Position numbers and translations under genes: made by a program. Below are positions 22,604-30,419 of a DNA stretch of 50,509 bases, piece by piece (the first letter of the stretch is position 1; each line of letters starts with the position of its first letter). Below the pieces are notes generated by a model. It saw nothing but the letters and a program-made list of their open reading frames with translations. It ran no database searches and had not been told where the DNA came from. The DNA comes from JAFGOG01 sp034429215 (GTDB taxonomy: Bacteria; Chloroflexota; Anaerolineae; JAAYZQ01), in NCBI GenBank assembly GCA_034429215.1, contig DAOUGI010000028.1:1-50509 (forward strand), written 5' to 3'.

Positions 22604-23944
22604 ATGCCAAGACCTGTACAAGTAGTGGATAGCGAGCCTGCCCCCCAGCCATCTGCTTCACGCTTGCCCACCACCTTCCGTGCCCTGCGCCACTACAACT
22701 ACCGGCTCTTCTTCTTCGGCCAGCTCATCTCCCTCATCGGCACCTGGATGCAGACCATCGCCCAGCAGTGGCTGGTCTGGCGGCTCACCGGCTCCGCGAC
22801 GATGCTCGGCACCATCAGCTTGATAGGGATAATACCGCTCATCCCCATGACGCTGTGGAGCGGCTCCATATCCGACCGCTTGCCCAAGCGCTCGATCATC
22901 GTCGTCGCCCAGGTGGTCATGATGATCCAGGCCTTCATCCTGGCGGCGCTGACCTGGACCGGCGCCGTGCGGGTCTGGCACGTCATGGTCCTGGCCGTAG
23001 TGCTGGCTGCAGCCCACGCCCTGGACCTGCCGGCCCGTCAGGCCTTTGTCGTGGAAATCATCGCCGGCAAAGAGGATCTGACCAGCGCCATTGGCCTCAA
23101 TTCGGCCGTTTTCAACGCGGCGCGCGTCCTCGGCCCGGCCATCGCCGGTGTGGCCGTGGCCACCACCGGCGAAGCGATGGCCTTTCTCCTCAACGGCCTC
23201 AGCTTTGTCGCCGTCATCCTCGGGCTGCTGCTGATGAAGCTCCCGCGCTTTGTCCGGCCCGAGCGCACCCCGCCCGTCAGCTCGCACATTGTCGAGGGGA
23301 TGCGCTACGTGCGCGGCCAGCCGATGATCGTGGTCCTCATCAGCCTGATCGCCGTGTCGGCCTTTCTGTCGATGCCCTATTCCACCCTGCTGCCGGTCTT
23401 TGCCGACAAGGTGCTGGCCGACAGCGCCCGGCCCGTGCTCGAATCGATCTGCAACGCCGCTTCCTCTGTCGGCATCTCCTGCCAGTCGCCTGGCGCGATG
23501 ACCTACGGCTTCCTGATGGCCGCCACCGGCGTCGGGGCATTCATCGGCGCGATCACCGTGGCCTCGCTCCCGGCCGACGCCCGGCGCGGCCGCCTGCTGA
23601 CCATGGGCAACCTCGGTTTTCCGGCGTTGGTGATCCTCATGGCCCTGTCGCGCTCCTTTGTCTTGACGGCGTTCCTCTTGATGGGGATCGGCGCCAGCTT
23701 TGTCTTTCAGAATGCGCTCGGCAACACACTGCTCCAGCTCACCACGCCCGACGGGCTGCGCGGGCGGGTGATGAGCCTTTATACCCTCACCTTCAACATC
23801 ATGATGCGCCTCGGAGGGGGACAGGCCGGTCTGATGGGCAATTGGCTCGGCGCGCCGCTGGCCGTCGGTCTGGGTGCGGTGATTGCTCTGGCTTACGGGC
23901 TGTACGTCGCCGTGCGCTATCCGGTCCTGCGCCGGATGTCATAA
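22604..23944 (+). CDS. MFS transporter (EntS/MFS_3-like)
   Basis: This 446-residue transporter has twelve predicted helices. The MFS loop 2-3 signature is GSISDRLPKR, and helix 5 has the LDLPARQAFVVEI pattern typical of the EntS-like exporters. A cytoplasmic N-terminal tail of about 25 residues precedes helix 1 (NYRLFFFGQLISLIGTWMQTIAQQWLVWRLTGS). Substrates in this family include siderophores, drugs and macrolides; none can be named here. It has its own promoter and stands alone, converging with xseB. A larger periplasmic loop around residues 265-295 contains two cysteines. Confidence 0.87.
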   Translation: MPRPVQVVDSEPAPQPSASRLPTTFRALRHYNYRLFFFGQLISLIGTWMQTIAQQWLVWRLTGSATMLGTISLIGIIPLIPMTLWSGSISDRLPKRSIIVVAQVVMMIQAFILAALTWTGAVRVWHVMVLAVVLAAAHALDLPARQAFVVEIIAGKEDLTSAIGLNSAVFNAARVLGPAIAGVAVATTGEAMAFLLNGLSFVAVILGLLLMKLPRFVRPERTPPVSSHIVEGMRYVRGQPMIVVLISLIAVSAFLSMPYSTLLPVFADKVLADSARPVLESICNAASSVGISCQSPGAMTYGFLMAATGVGAFIGAITVASLPADARRGRLLTMGNLGFPALVILMALSRSFVLTAFLLMGIGASFVFQNALGNTLLQLTTPDGLRGRVMSLYTLTFNIMMRLGGGQAGLMGNWLGAPLAVGLGAVIALAYGLYVAVRYPVLRRMS

Positions 23945-23970
23945 TGGTTTGATGCGGGGCGCGGCCTCGA

Positions 23971-24231
23971 TCAGGCCTGTTCCTCTGCAAACAAAAATCC
24001 GCGCTGTTGCTGGCCGTTGACCAGGATCAACTGCTCCACCTGGAGCTGGGCGCCGTCCAGCAAGTCGCTGCACTGTTGGGCCAGCCTCATCCCTCGTTCG
24101 TACAGCGCGATCGCCTCGGTCAGGGGCAGATTGCCCTCTTCCAACTGTCGGACCGTCGCCTCTAGCTCGGCCAGGGCATCCTCGAACGACAGGGTTTTCG
24201 TCGTAGCTGCTGCATCCTGCATGTCGCTCAT
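23971..24231 (-). CDS. xseB: Exodeoxyribonuclease VII small subunit
   Basis: This 86-residue protein has the XseB helical hairpin: LSFEDALAELEATVRQLEEGNLPLTEAIALYERGMRLAQQCSDLLDGAQLQVEQL at about residues 14-68. The length is typical of the family. Its ATG overlaps the xseA stop (ATGA), as in many genomes, so stoichiometric synthesis by coupling is expected. Several XseB copies bind each XseA in the nuclease, which degrades single-stranded DNA to oligonucleotides. Confidence 0.93.
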   Translation of the reverse strand: MSDMQDAAATTKTLSFEDALAELEATVRQLEEGNLPLTEAIALYERGMRLAQQCSDLLDGAQLQVEQLILVNGQQQRGFLFAEEQA

Positions 24232-25424
24232 GATCCACTCCTCACGGTGGCTCCAAACTCCCCGTCCTGCACCCGGATCGACAGCAGGTCGCCGGGGCCG
24301 ACCTGCTCCACCTGCCGCACAATGGCCCCGCTGTCCTGCTGCCGGACGATGGCGTACCCGCGTTCCAGCACCGCCAGCGGGCTCAGAGCCGCCAGCCGCG
24401 CCTGCAAACCGTCCAACTGCGAGCGGTGCAGCGCCAGCGCGTGCCCCAGGCCGCGGTTTGCCCGCTGGCCTAAATCGTCCACCTGCTGGCGTCGCGCGTC
24501 GATCTGCGCCTGTGGCGACAGGCGTTGCAGGGCGCGCCGCTGTTGGTCCGTGGTTTGCCGCGCCAGGCTTAGCCGGCGGTGTAGCGCCTGCTCCATCTGC
24601 CGGGCCTGCAGCCTCACCCTCTGCCGCAGCTCGGCCTGGTCGGGCACGGCCAGCTCGGCGGCGGCCGATGGCGTCGGCGCCCGGACGTCGGCCACAAAAT
24701 CGGCGATGGTAAAATCGGTCTCATGCCCCACGCCCACCACCACCGGGTGGCGGCAGGCAGCGATGGCCCGCGCCACCTGCTCGTCGTTGAACGCCCACAA
24801 CTCTTCCAGCGATCCGCCGCCGCGCACCACCAGGATCGCATCTACCTCGTCGTCGGCGTCGATCGCCTGTAGCGCGGCAGCGATCTGGGGAGGGGCCGTT
24901 GATCCCTGCACCAGGGTAGGCGCCAGCCGGATCCGAATTAGCGGGTAGCGGCGGCCGATCACCTTGATCACGTCTTGCAGAGCGGCCGCCTGGGGTGAGG
25001 TCACGATGCCCAACACGCGGGGAAATCTCGGCAGTGGGCGCTTGCGGGCATCGTCGAACAGCCCTTCGGCCTTGAGCCGGTCACGCATCTGCTCGAATTG
25101 GCTGTACAGGTCGCCCAGTCCGGCCGGGCGTAGCTGGTCCACGACCAGTTGATAAGCCCCCTGGGCCGCATAGATCGACACCCGTCCGTGGGCCAGCGCC
25201 GCCGCCCCCTGTGCCGGCTGCCAGGTCACCCTTTCGACCGCCGAGCGCCACATCACACACTTGATGGCTGCCGTGGCGTCCTTTAGCGTAAAATACAGGT
25301 GCCCGGCCGATGACCGGGTCACATTCGAGATCTCGCCGTTCAGCCACACGTCCCCGAGCTGTGGATCCGATTCCAGCAGCTCCTGGATGTGGCGGGTCAG
25401 CGTGCCTACGGTCCAGGTCTTCAT
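24228..25424 (-). CDS. xseA: Exodeoxyribonuclease VII large subunit
   Basis: This is the 398-residue catalytic subunit. The N-terminal OB fold (TVGTLTRHIQELLESDPQLGDVWLNGEISN, then GHLYFTLKD) lies at residues 4-60. The catalytic domain has ILVVRGGGSLEELWAFND, HPVVVGVGHETDFTIADFVAD and RAPTPSAAAEL at about residues 195-245. A helical coiled coil follows, ending LAVLERGYAIVR. All family hallmarks are present. It follows the CoA-transferase gene by nine bases and is coupled to xseB. Role: single-stranded DNA degradation in repair and recombination. Confidence 0.95.
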   Translation of the reverse strand: MKTWTVGTLTRHIQELLESDPQLGDVWLNGEISNVTRSSAGHLYFTLKDATAAIKCVMWRSAVERVTWQPAQGAAALAHGRVSIYAAQGAYQLVVDQLRPAGLGDLYSQFEQMRDRLKAEGLFDDARKRPLPRFPRVLGIVTSPQAAALQDVIKVIGRRYPLIRIRLAPTLVQGSTAPPQIAAALQAIDADDEVDAILVVRGGGSLEELWAFNDEQVARAIAACRHPVVVGVGHETDFTIADFVADVRAPTPSAAAELAVPDQAELRQRVRLQARQMEQALHRRLSLARQTTDQQRRALQRLSPQAQIDARRQQVDDLGQRANRGLGHALALHRSQLDGLQARLAALSPLAVLERGYAIVRQQDSGAIVRQVEQVGPGDLLSIRVQDGEFGATVRSGS

Positions 25425-25433
25425 GCGCCCAAG

Positions 25434-26630
25434 CTAGACGGCTCCCGCCTCTCTCAAAGCTGCAATCTCCTCGGCGCTGTAGCCCAGGCCGGTCAGGATC
25501 TCCCCGGTGTGCTGCCCCAGCGTCGGCGGCGGCAGCCGGTAACTGGGCGGAGTGCCGGCCAGCGCCACCGGATTGCCCAACGACCGCACCGGTCCTGCTT
25601 GAGGATGCTCCATCTCCACGATCATCCCCCGCGCCTGGAGGTAATCCGCTTCCAGGATCTCATCCACCTCGTTGATCGGCGCGCAGGGGATGCCCGCAGC
25701 CTGCAGCGCTTGCAGCCAGTGCGCCGCGGGCTGCTGTTGAAAGATCTGTTCCAACATCGGGATCAGCGCTTCCCGGTGGGCCAGCCGGTCCCGGTTGGCG
25801 GCAAAGCGCGGATCGACGCCGATCGTGGCCTCGATCCCCATCGCCCGGCAAAAACTTGCCCACAGCCGCTCGCTGCCCACTGCCACGATCAAGTACTTGT
25901 CGGCGGCGCGGAACGGCTGGTAGGGCACGATGTTGGGGTGCCGGTTGCCGGGCCGGGCCGGACGCTGGGCGGTGGCGAAATAGTTGGCGGCCATGATCGA
26001 CAGCCACGCCACCTGGCTGTCGAGCAGCGCCGCGTCGATGAGCTGCCCCCGGCCCGTCCGCTCGCGCGCCATTAGGGCCGTGACGACGCCTAGCGCTGCA
26101 TACAGCCCGGTCGTAGCGTCGGCCAGCGGGATCGGATAGCGCATCGGCTCGCCCTCCGGCTCGCCGGTCAGCGCCATCAGCCCCGACTCGGCCTGGGCCA
26201 GCAGATCGTAGCCGGGCCGGCCGGCCCGCGGCCCTGCCATGCCATAACCGGTGATCGAGCAGTAGATCAGCCGTGGGTTGCGCGCCGACAGCGTCTCATA
26301 GTCCGCCCCCAGCTCGCGCAGCGACTCGATGCGCGGCTGGTTGACGGCCACCACGTCGGCGCCGTCGGCCAGCCGATTGAACACCTTGCGGGCTTCAGGC
26401 TTTTTCAGATTGAGGGTCAGCCCTCGCTTGTTGCGGTTCGTGCTCAAAAAGTAGGCGCTCTCGCCGGCCAGGAAGGGCGGCCCCCAGCCGCGGGATTGGT
26501 CTCCGTCGACCGGCTCGATTTTGATCACATCGGCTCCCAGGTCGCCCAGGAGCATGGTACAGTATGGCCCGGCCAGCGCTTGCGTCAGATCCACGATCTT
26601 GATGCCGGCCAGGGCTGACGTTTCGCTCAT
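25434..26630 (-). CDS. Class III CoA-transferase (CaiB/BaiF family)
   Basis: This 398-residue cytoplasmic enzyme moves CoA between carboxylic acids. The opening GIKIVDLTQALAGPYCTMLLGDLGADVIKIEPV and the following FLSTNRNKRGLTLNLK are diagnostic, and GPRAGRPGYDLLAQAESGLMALTGEPEG contains the catalytic Asp region. The C-terminal YSAEEIAALREAGAV closes the fold. The start at 26630 was chosen because the motif begins nine residues later; the open frame extends 66 codons further without family similarity. It lies 17 bases after the zinc-ribbon gene. The acid substrate is unknown, since CaiB-family sequences do not reveal it. Confidence 0.92.
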   Translation of the reverse strand: MSETSALAGIKIVDLTQALAGPYCTMLLGDLGADVIKIEPVDGDQSRGWGPPFLAGESAYFLSTNRNKRGLTLNLKKPEARKVFNRLADGADVVAVNQPRIESLRELGADYETLSARNPRLIYCSITGYGMAGPRAGRPGYDLLAQAESGLMALTGEPEGEPMRYPIPLADATTGLYAALGVVTALMARERTGRGQLIDAALLDSQVAWLSIMAANYFATAQRPARPGNRHPNIVPYQPFRAADKYLIVAVGSERLWASFCRAMGIEATIGVDPRFAANRDRLAHREALIPMLEQIFQQQPAAHWLQALQAAGIPCAPINEVDEILEADYLQARGMIVEMEHPQAGPVRSLGNPVALAGTPPSYRLPPPTLGQHTGEILTGLGYSAEEIAALREAGAV

Positions 26631-26647
26631 AGCATTACCCTCCCCTG

Positions 26648-26875
26648 TCATGGAACGGGGGTGGCGGCAGGAGTGCTGTTGCACACAAAGGGCATCACCA
26701 CGTAGGTGAACAGGAACCACAGCACTATGCCCGCGCCGACTATCAGCCACAACCGCCCGGTCGTCATTGCCGGCGACCGTTTCTTGGGTGCCTTGGGTTT
26801 GGGCAGTTCCTTGTCGCAGCGCCAGCACACCTCGCGGCCTTCGGGATTATAGACGCCACAGTTCGGACAGTCCAT
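26648..26875 (-). CDS. Small zinc-ribbon membrane protein
   Basis: This 75-residue protein begins MDCPNCGVYNPEGREVCWRC, a two-knuckle zinc ribbon (CxxC...CxxC at residues 3-20). A basic linker rich in Lys and Pro follows, then a single transmembrane helix at about 40-64 and a short Pro/Thr tail. GGGAGG precedes the ATG. Similar zinc-ribbon tail-anchored proteins are common in Chloroflexota and in general have no known function. It is the first gene of the CoA-transferase/xseA/xseB run and sits just after the terminator of the gcv operon. Confidence 0.8.
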   Translation of the reverse strand: MDCPNCGVYNPEGREVCWRCDKELPKPKAPKKRSPAMTTGRLWLIVGAGIVLWFLFTYVVMPFVCNSTPAATPVP

Positions 26876-26888
26876 CGGGTCCTCCCTA

Positions 26889-26935
26889 TTAAGAAGAAAG
26901 GCCTGGCAGGTTCCTCTCGGAATGCCTGCCAGGCC
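26889..26935 (-). terminator. Intrinsic terminator of the gcv operon
   Basis: GGCCTGGCAGG (26900-26910) and CCTGCCAGGCC (26925-26935) form a perfect 11-bp stem with a 14-nt loop. On the minus strand the stem is followed by a T-rich tail (TTTCTTCTT). It begins a few bases after the gcvPB stop. Confidence 0.85.
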
Positions 26936-26940
26936 GGCCA

Positions 26941-28464
26941 TCAGCTCTTAAAGCGCAAGATCGGCTGCCGCGCTGCCTGTACTTCATCCAGGCGTCGGAC
27001 AGGGGCAGTCACTGGCGCTTGGTGCAGGATCTCCGGGTTGGCTAGAGCTTCGTCGTGGATCGCCTGCAAAGCATCGGCAAAGGCGTCGAGCGTCTCCTTG
27101 CTCTCAGTCTCGGTCGGCTCGATCATCAGTGCCTCGTGCACAATCAACGGAAAGTAGTTGGTGGGTGGGTGGAACCCGTAATCGATCAGCCGCTTGGCGA
27201 TATCCAGCGCCCGTACGTCGGGTGCCTCGGGTATGATCCCCTCGGCCACGAACTCGTGCATGTGGGTCCGGTCGTGAGAGATGGGCAAGATCTTGGCCAC
27301 GCGGCTCTTTAGATAGTTGGCGTTGAGCACTGCTGTCTCGCTCACCTGGCGTAGCCCGTCCGCACCCAACATCCGGATGTAGGTGTACGCCCGCACCAGC
27401 ACGCCAAAGTTGCCGTAGAAGGCTTTGACCCGCCCGATGCTCTTTTCGGGCATCATCAGGTGGTAAGCAACCCCCTCTTCCTCATCGCCCTCGCCGCAGC
27501 CACAGTCACAGCCGGTTTCCTCGCAGCTGCACCGGACCACGATCGGTCCTGGCAGGAAGGGTATCAGCTTTTCACATACCCCCACCGCGCCGACCCCCGG
27601 CCCACCACCGCCGTGCGGCGTGGAAAAGGTCTTGTGCAGATTCAAGTGCATCACGTCAAATCCCAGCTCGCCCGGCTTGACGATGCCCAGGATCGCGTTC
27701 ATGTTGGCCCCGTCGCCGTACACCAGCCCGCCGCAGCCGTGGACCATCTCGATAATCTCGATCACGTGCTCGTCGAACAACCCGAGCGTGTTGGGGTTAG
27801 TCAGCATCAGCCCGCACACCGTGTCGTCGCACAGCGCCTTGAGCGCCGCCAGGTCGACGTTGCCCCGCGCATCCGAGGCAACCTCCACCACTTGCAGCCC
27901 GCTCATCGCCGTCGTCGCCGGGTTGGTGCCGTGGGCACTGTCGGGCACAATCACTTTGGTTCGCTGTGTCTCGCCCCGGTCGCATTGGTAGGCGCGCATG
28001 ATCAACACCCCGGTCAGCTCACCGTGGGCGCCCGCCGCGGGCTGCAGGGTCATGCCGGCGAATCCGCCGATCTCCCTCAGCATCTCCTGCAGCTCGTACA
28101 TCAGCATCAGGTTGCCCTGGACGGTGTGCGGGTCCTGGTAAGGATGGGTCTCGACAAAGCCGGGCAGCCGGGCGGCGGCTTCGTTTACCTTTGGGTTGTA
28201 CTTCATCGTGCACGAGCCGAGCGGGTAAAAGCCAATGTCCACTGCCCAGTTGAGCTGGCTGAGCCGCACATAGTGGCGGGTCAGATCCAGCTCGCTGACC
28301 TCCGGAAGGTTCACCTCGCCTGGATCGCGCAGCATGGCTGCCGGTGGCAGCTCTGCCTCCGGCACGTCGAGGGCCGGCAGGATGGCCGCACTGCGGCCTG
28401 GTTTGCTCAGCTCGTACAACAGCGGCTCGGCCCCGGCGCAGCGGATGCCAAAATTCGCTTTCAT
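26941..28464 (-). CDS. gcvPB: Glycine dehydrogenase (decarboxylating) subunit 2, with a Cys-rich insert
   Basis: This 507-residue PLP-binding half of the split P protein of the glycine cleavage system decarboxylates glycine onto lipoyl-GcvH. Hallmarks are YPLGSCTMKYNPK near residue 81, QPAAGAHGELTG, VPDSAHGTNPATTAM, and the PLP lysine in HLNLHKTFSTPHGGGGPG (Lys278). Between FLPGPIVV and the YHLMMPEKSIGRVKAFYGN strand sits residues 311-331, with Cys 312, 314, 319, 321 and 323 followed by a GDEEEG stretch; known GcvPB sequences have a short plain loop here. The start is the ATG overlapping the gcvPA stop (ATGA); the frame's longer start adds 27 unrelated residues. Confidence 0.93.
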   Translation of the reverse strand: MKANFGIRCAGAEPLLYELSKPGRSAAILPALDVPEAELPPAAMLRDPGEVNLPEVSELDLTRHYVRLSQLNWAVDIGFYPLGSCTMKYNPKVNEAAARLPGFVETHPYQDPHTVQGNLMLMYELQEMLREIGGFAGMTLQPAAGAHGELTGVLIMRAYQCDRGETQRTKVIVPDSAHGTNPATTAMSGLQVVEVASDARGNVDLAALKALCDDTVCGLMLTNPNTLGLFDEHVIEIIEMVHGCGGLVYGDGANMNAILGIVKPGELGFDVMHLNLHKTFSTPHGGGGPGVGAVGVCEKLIPFLPGPIVVRCSCEETGCDCGCGEGDEEEGVAYHLMMPEKSIGRVKAFYGNFGVLVRAYTYIRMLGADGLRQVSETAVLNANYLKSRVAKILPISHDRTHMHEFVAEGIIPEAPDVRALDIAKRLIDYGFHPPTNYFPLIVHEALMIEPTETESKETLDAFADALQAIHDEALANPEILHQAPVTAPVRRLDEVQAARQPILRFKS

Positions 28465-29819
28465 TGCCCCACCTCCTGCGCAGCCTCGCCAAGCGCCACA
28501 GCCAGAGCATCGATCTCGGCCTGGTTGACCACCTCGGTCACGCACAGCAGCATCTGGTTCTCCATCTCGGGATAAACCCGCCCCAGGTCATAGCCGCCGA
28601 TCAGCCCCCACTCATCCAATAGATAGTCGTTGATCGCCTGCACCGGGGCCGGGCAGCGGACCACGAACTCGTGGAAGAACGGCTTGCTGTCCAACACCTG
28701 GTACCCGTCGATCTGGGCAATCTGCTGGGCCGCATAGTGCGCCTTGTGATAACACAGCTCGGCCAGCCGGCGCAGTCCGCTCTTGCCCAGCGCAGCCAGG
28801 TGGATCGACGCAGCCAGGGCGCACAGCGCCTGGTTGCTGCAGATATTCGACGACGCCTTTTCGCGGCGGATGTGCTGCTCGCGGGTGGACAGCGTCAGCA
28901 CAAAGCCCCGCTTGCCGTCCGCGTCCACCGTCTGGCCGACCAGCCGGCCTGCCATCTTGCGCACATCCTTCTCCCGGCAGGTGAAAAAGCCCAAATACGG
29001 CCCGCCATAGTTCAGACCGTTGCCCAGCGCCTGGCCTTCGCCGGCCACAATGTCGGCGCCATAGTCGCCCGGCGCCCGCAGCAGCCCCAGGCTGATCGGA
29101 TCGGCCACCACCACCACCAGCATCGCGCCGGCCTGGTGCACGCGCTCGGCCAGCCCGTTCAGGTCTTCGATCTGCCCCCAAAAGTTCGGGCTCTGCACGA
29201 TCAAGCAGGCGGTGTTCCCATCCAGCCGCGCCGCCAGCTCGGGCAGCCCGGCGGTCGCCGATTCGTCGCCCACGATCTCCAGTCCCATCCCTTGGGTGTA
29301 GGTCCTCACCACCGCCCGGTATTCAGGGTGGAGGGCCGGCGAGACCAGCACCTTGTTGCGCTTGCCCTTGACGCTGCTCAGGGCCATGATCACCGCCTCG
29401 GCCGTCGACGTCGCGCCGTCATAGTGCGACGCGTTGGACACCTCCATGCCGGTCAGGGCGCAGATCATGCTCTGGTACTCGAAAATGCTCTGCAGCGTGC
29501 CCTGGCTGATCTCCGGCTGGTAGGGGGTGTAAGCGGTGGCAAACTCTGTGCGGCTGATCAAGTGATCCACCACACGCGGCACATAGTGGTGGTAGGCGCC
29601 GGCGCCCAGAAAGCTGGGGTAATGGCCGGCGTCCAGGTTCTCTTCACTGACAGCCTGAAGCTCGGCCATGATCTCCATCTCGGACACCGGATCCGGCAGC
29701 TCCAGCGTGGGAAAGCGATAGGCCGAAGGCACATCGTGGAACAGATCCTCCACCCTGTCCACGCCGATCGCTGCCAGCATCGCGGCCCGGTCCGCGTCCG
29801 TAAGCGGGATATAATTCAT
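28461..29819 (-). CDS. gcvPA: Glycine dehydrogenase (decarboxylating) subunit 1
   Basis: This 452-residue N-terminal half of the split P protein forms the enzyme with GcvPB. Recognisable segments are YIPLTDADRAAMLAAIGV at the start, FLGAGAYHHYVPRVVDHLISRTEFATAYTPYQPEISQGTLQSIFEYQS at about residues 68-115, ASHYDGATSTAEAV, and GEGQALGNGLNYGGPYLG. It has no PLP lysine of its own, as expected for this subunit. It lies nine bases after gcvH and overlaps gcvPB by four bases. The order gcvH-gcvPA-gcvPB lacks gcvT, so T protein must be coded elsewhere. Confidence 0.95.
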   Translation of the reverse strand: MNYIPLTDADRAAMLAAIGVDRVEDLFHDVPSAYRFPTLELPDPVSEMEIMAELQAVSEENLDAGHYPSFLGAGAYHHYVPRVVDHLISRTEFATAYTPYQPEISQGTLQSIFEYQSMICALTGMEVSNASHYDGATSTAEAVIMALSSVKGKRNKVLVSPALHPEYRAVVRTYTQGMGLEIVGDESATAGLPELAARLDGNTACLIVQSPNFWGQIEDLNGLAERVHQAGAMLVVVVADPISLGLLRAPGDYGADIVAGEGQALGNGLNYGGPYLGFFTCREKDVRKMAGRLVGQTVDADGKRGFVLTLSTREQHIRREKASSNICSNQALCALAASIHLAALGKSGLRRLAELCYHKAHYAAQQIAQIDGYQVLDSKPFFHEFVVRCPAPVQAINDYLLDEWGLIGGYDLGRVYPEMENQMLLCVTEVVNQAEIDALAVALGEAAQEVGQ

Positions 29820-29828
29820 CGCGCCCTC

Positions 29829-30212
29829 TTACAGGCTTTCCAGGTAAGCTTTGTAGGCGTCTGCATCCATGAGGGCGTCTAGTTCGGCTGCGTCGGCAAT
29901 TGCGATGCGCACCAGCCATGCCTCGCCGAACGGATCCTTGTTGATCAGCTCCGGCGAGTCCTCCAGCACATCGTTGATCTCCACGATCGTGCCGCCGACC
30001 GGCATGTATATGTCCGATGCCGCCTTGACCGATTCGACTGTAGCGAACACATCGCCCTCGTCGAACGAGTCGTCGACCTCCGGCAGCTCGACATAGACAA
30101 CATCCGACAATTGATCCTGGGCATAGTCGCTTATGCCCATCGTGGCCTCTTCCCCTTCCACCCGGATCCATTCGTGGTCTTTGCTATACTTGCAGGTAGG
30201 ATCGATCTTCAT
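29829..30212 (-). CDS. gcvH: Glycine cleavage system H protein
   Basis: This 127-residue lipoyl carrier shuttles the aminomethyl group between the P, T and L proteins. It shows YSKDHEWIRVEGEEATMGISDYAQDQLSDVVYVELPEV at residues 9-46, and the lipoyl lysine in ATVESVKAASD (Lys63). The C-terminal NKDPFGEAWLVRI is also typical. Length and motifs are standard. It is the first gene of the gcv operon; its promoter lies 60 bases upstream. Confidence 0.96.
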   Translation of the reverse strand: MKIDPTCKYSKDHEWIRVEGEEATMGISDYAQDQLSDVVYVELPEVDDSFDEGDVFATVESVKAASDIYMPVGGTIVEINDVLEDSPELINKDPFGEAWLVRIAIADAAELDALMDADAYKAYLESL

Positions 30213-30272
30213 CTTCTTGAGCCATCCTTTCTTAGTTTCAGTTTGTAGCGAGCAGCGATAGGGCTAAGCGAG

Positions 30273-30302
30273 ATTATACATCCGATTCACAGATTGCGTC
30301 AA
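30273..30302 (-). promoter_or_regulatory. Promoter of the gcv operon
   Basis: On the minus strand TTGACG (30302-30297), an 18-bp spacer, and TATAAT (30278-30273). The leader to gcvH is only about 55 bases, too short for a glycine riboswitch. Confidence 0.7.
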
Positions 30303-30341
30303 TCCACACCCTCCCACAGGCCATGACTCGGCCAATCTACC

Positions 30342-30370
30342 TTGACACCCTTTCGCTTCCGTGCTACATT
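30342..30370 (+). promoter_or_regulatory. Promoter of the secreted repeat protein gene
   Basis: TTGACA (30342-30347), a 17-bp spacer, then TACATT (30365-30370). It is divergent from the gcv promoter, with about 40 bases between the two -35 boxes. Confidence 0.7.
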
Positions 30371-30419
30371 TGCCGTATAGTGGCCCCGGCAGCTCGTGAC
30401 ACAGAAAAGGAGTGCCAAA

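Noticed and set aside
26941..30212. A complete glycine cleavage operon
   Set aside because: gcvT and lpd are not found on either side, so only H and the two P subunits are encoded here.
30213..30272. Glycine riboswitch before gcvH
   Set aside because: The leader from the predicted start is only about 55 bases and has no tandem aptamer-like structure.
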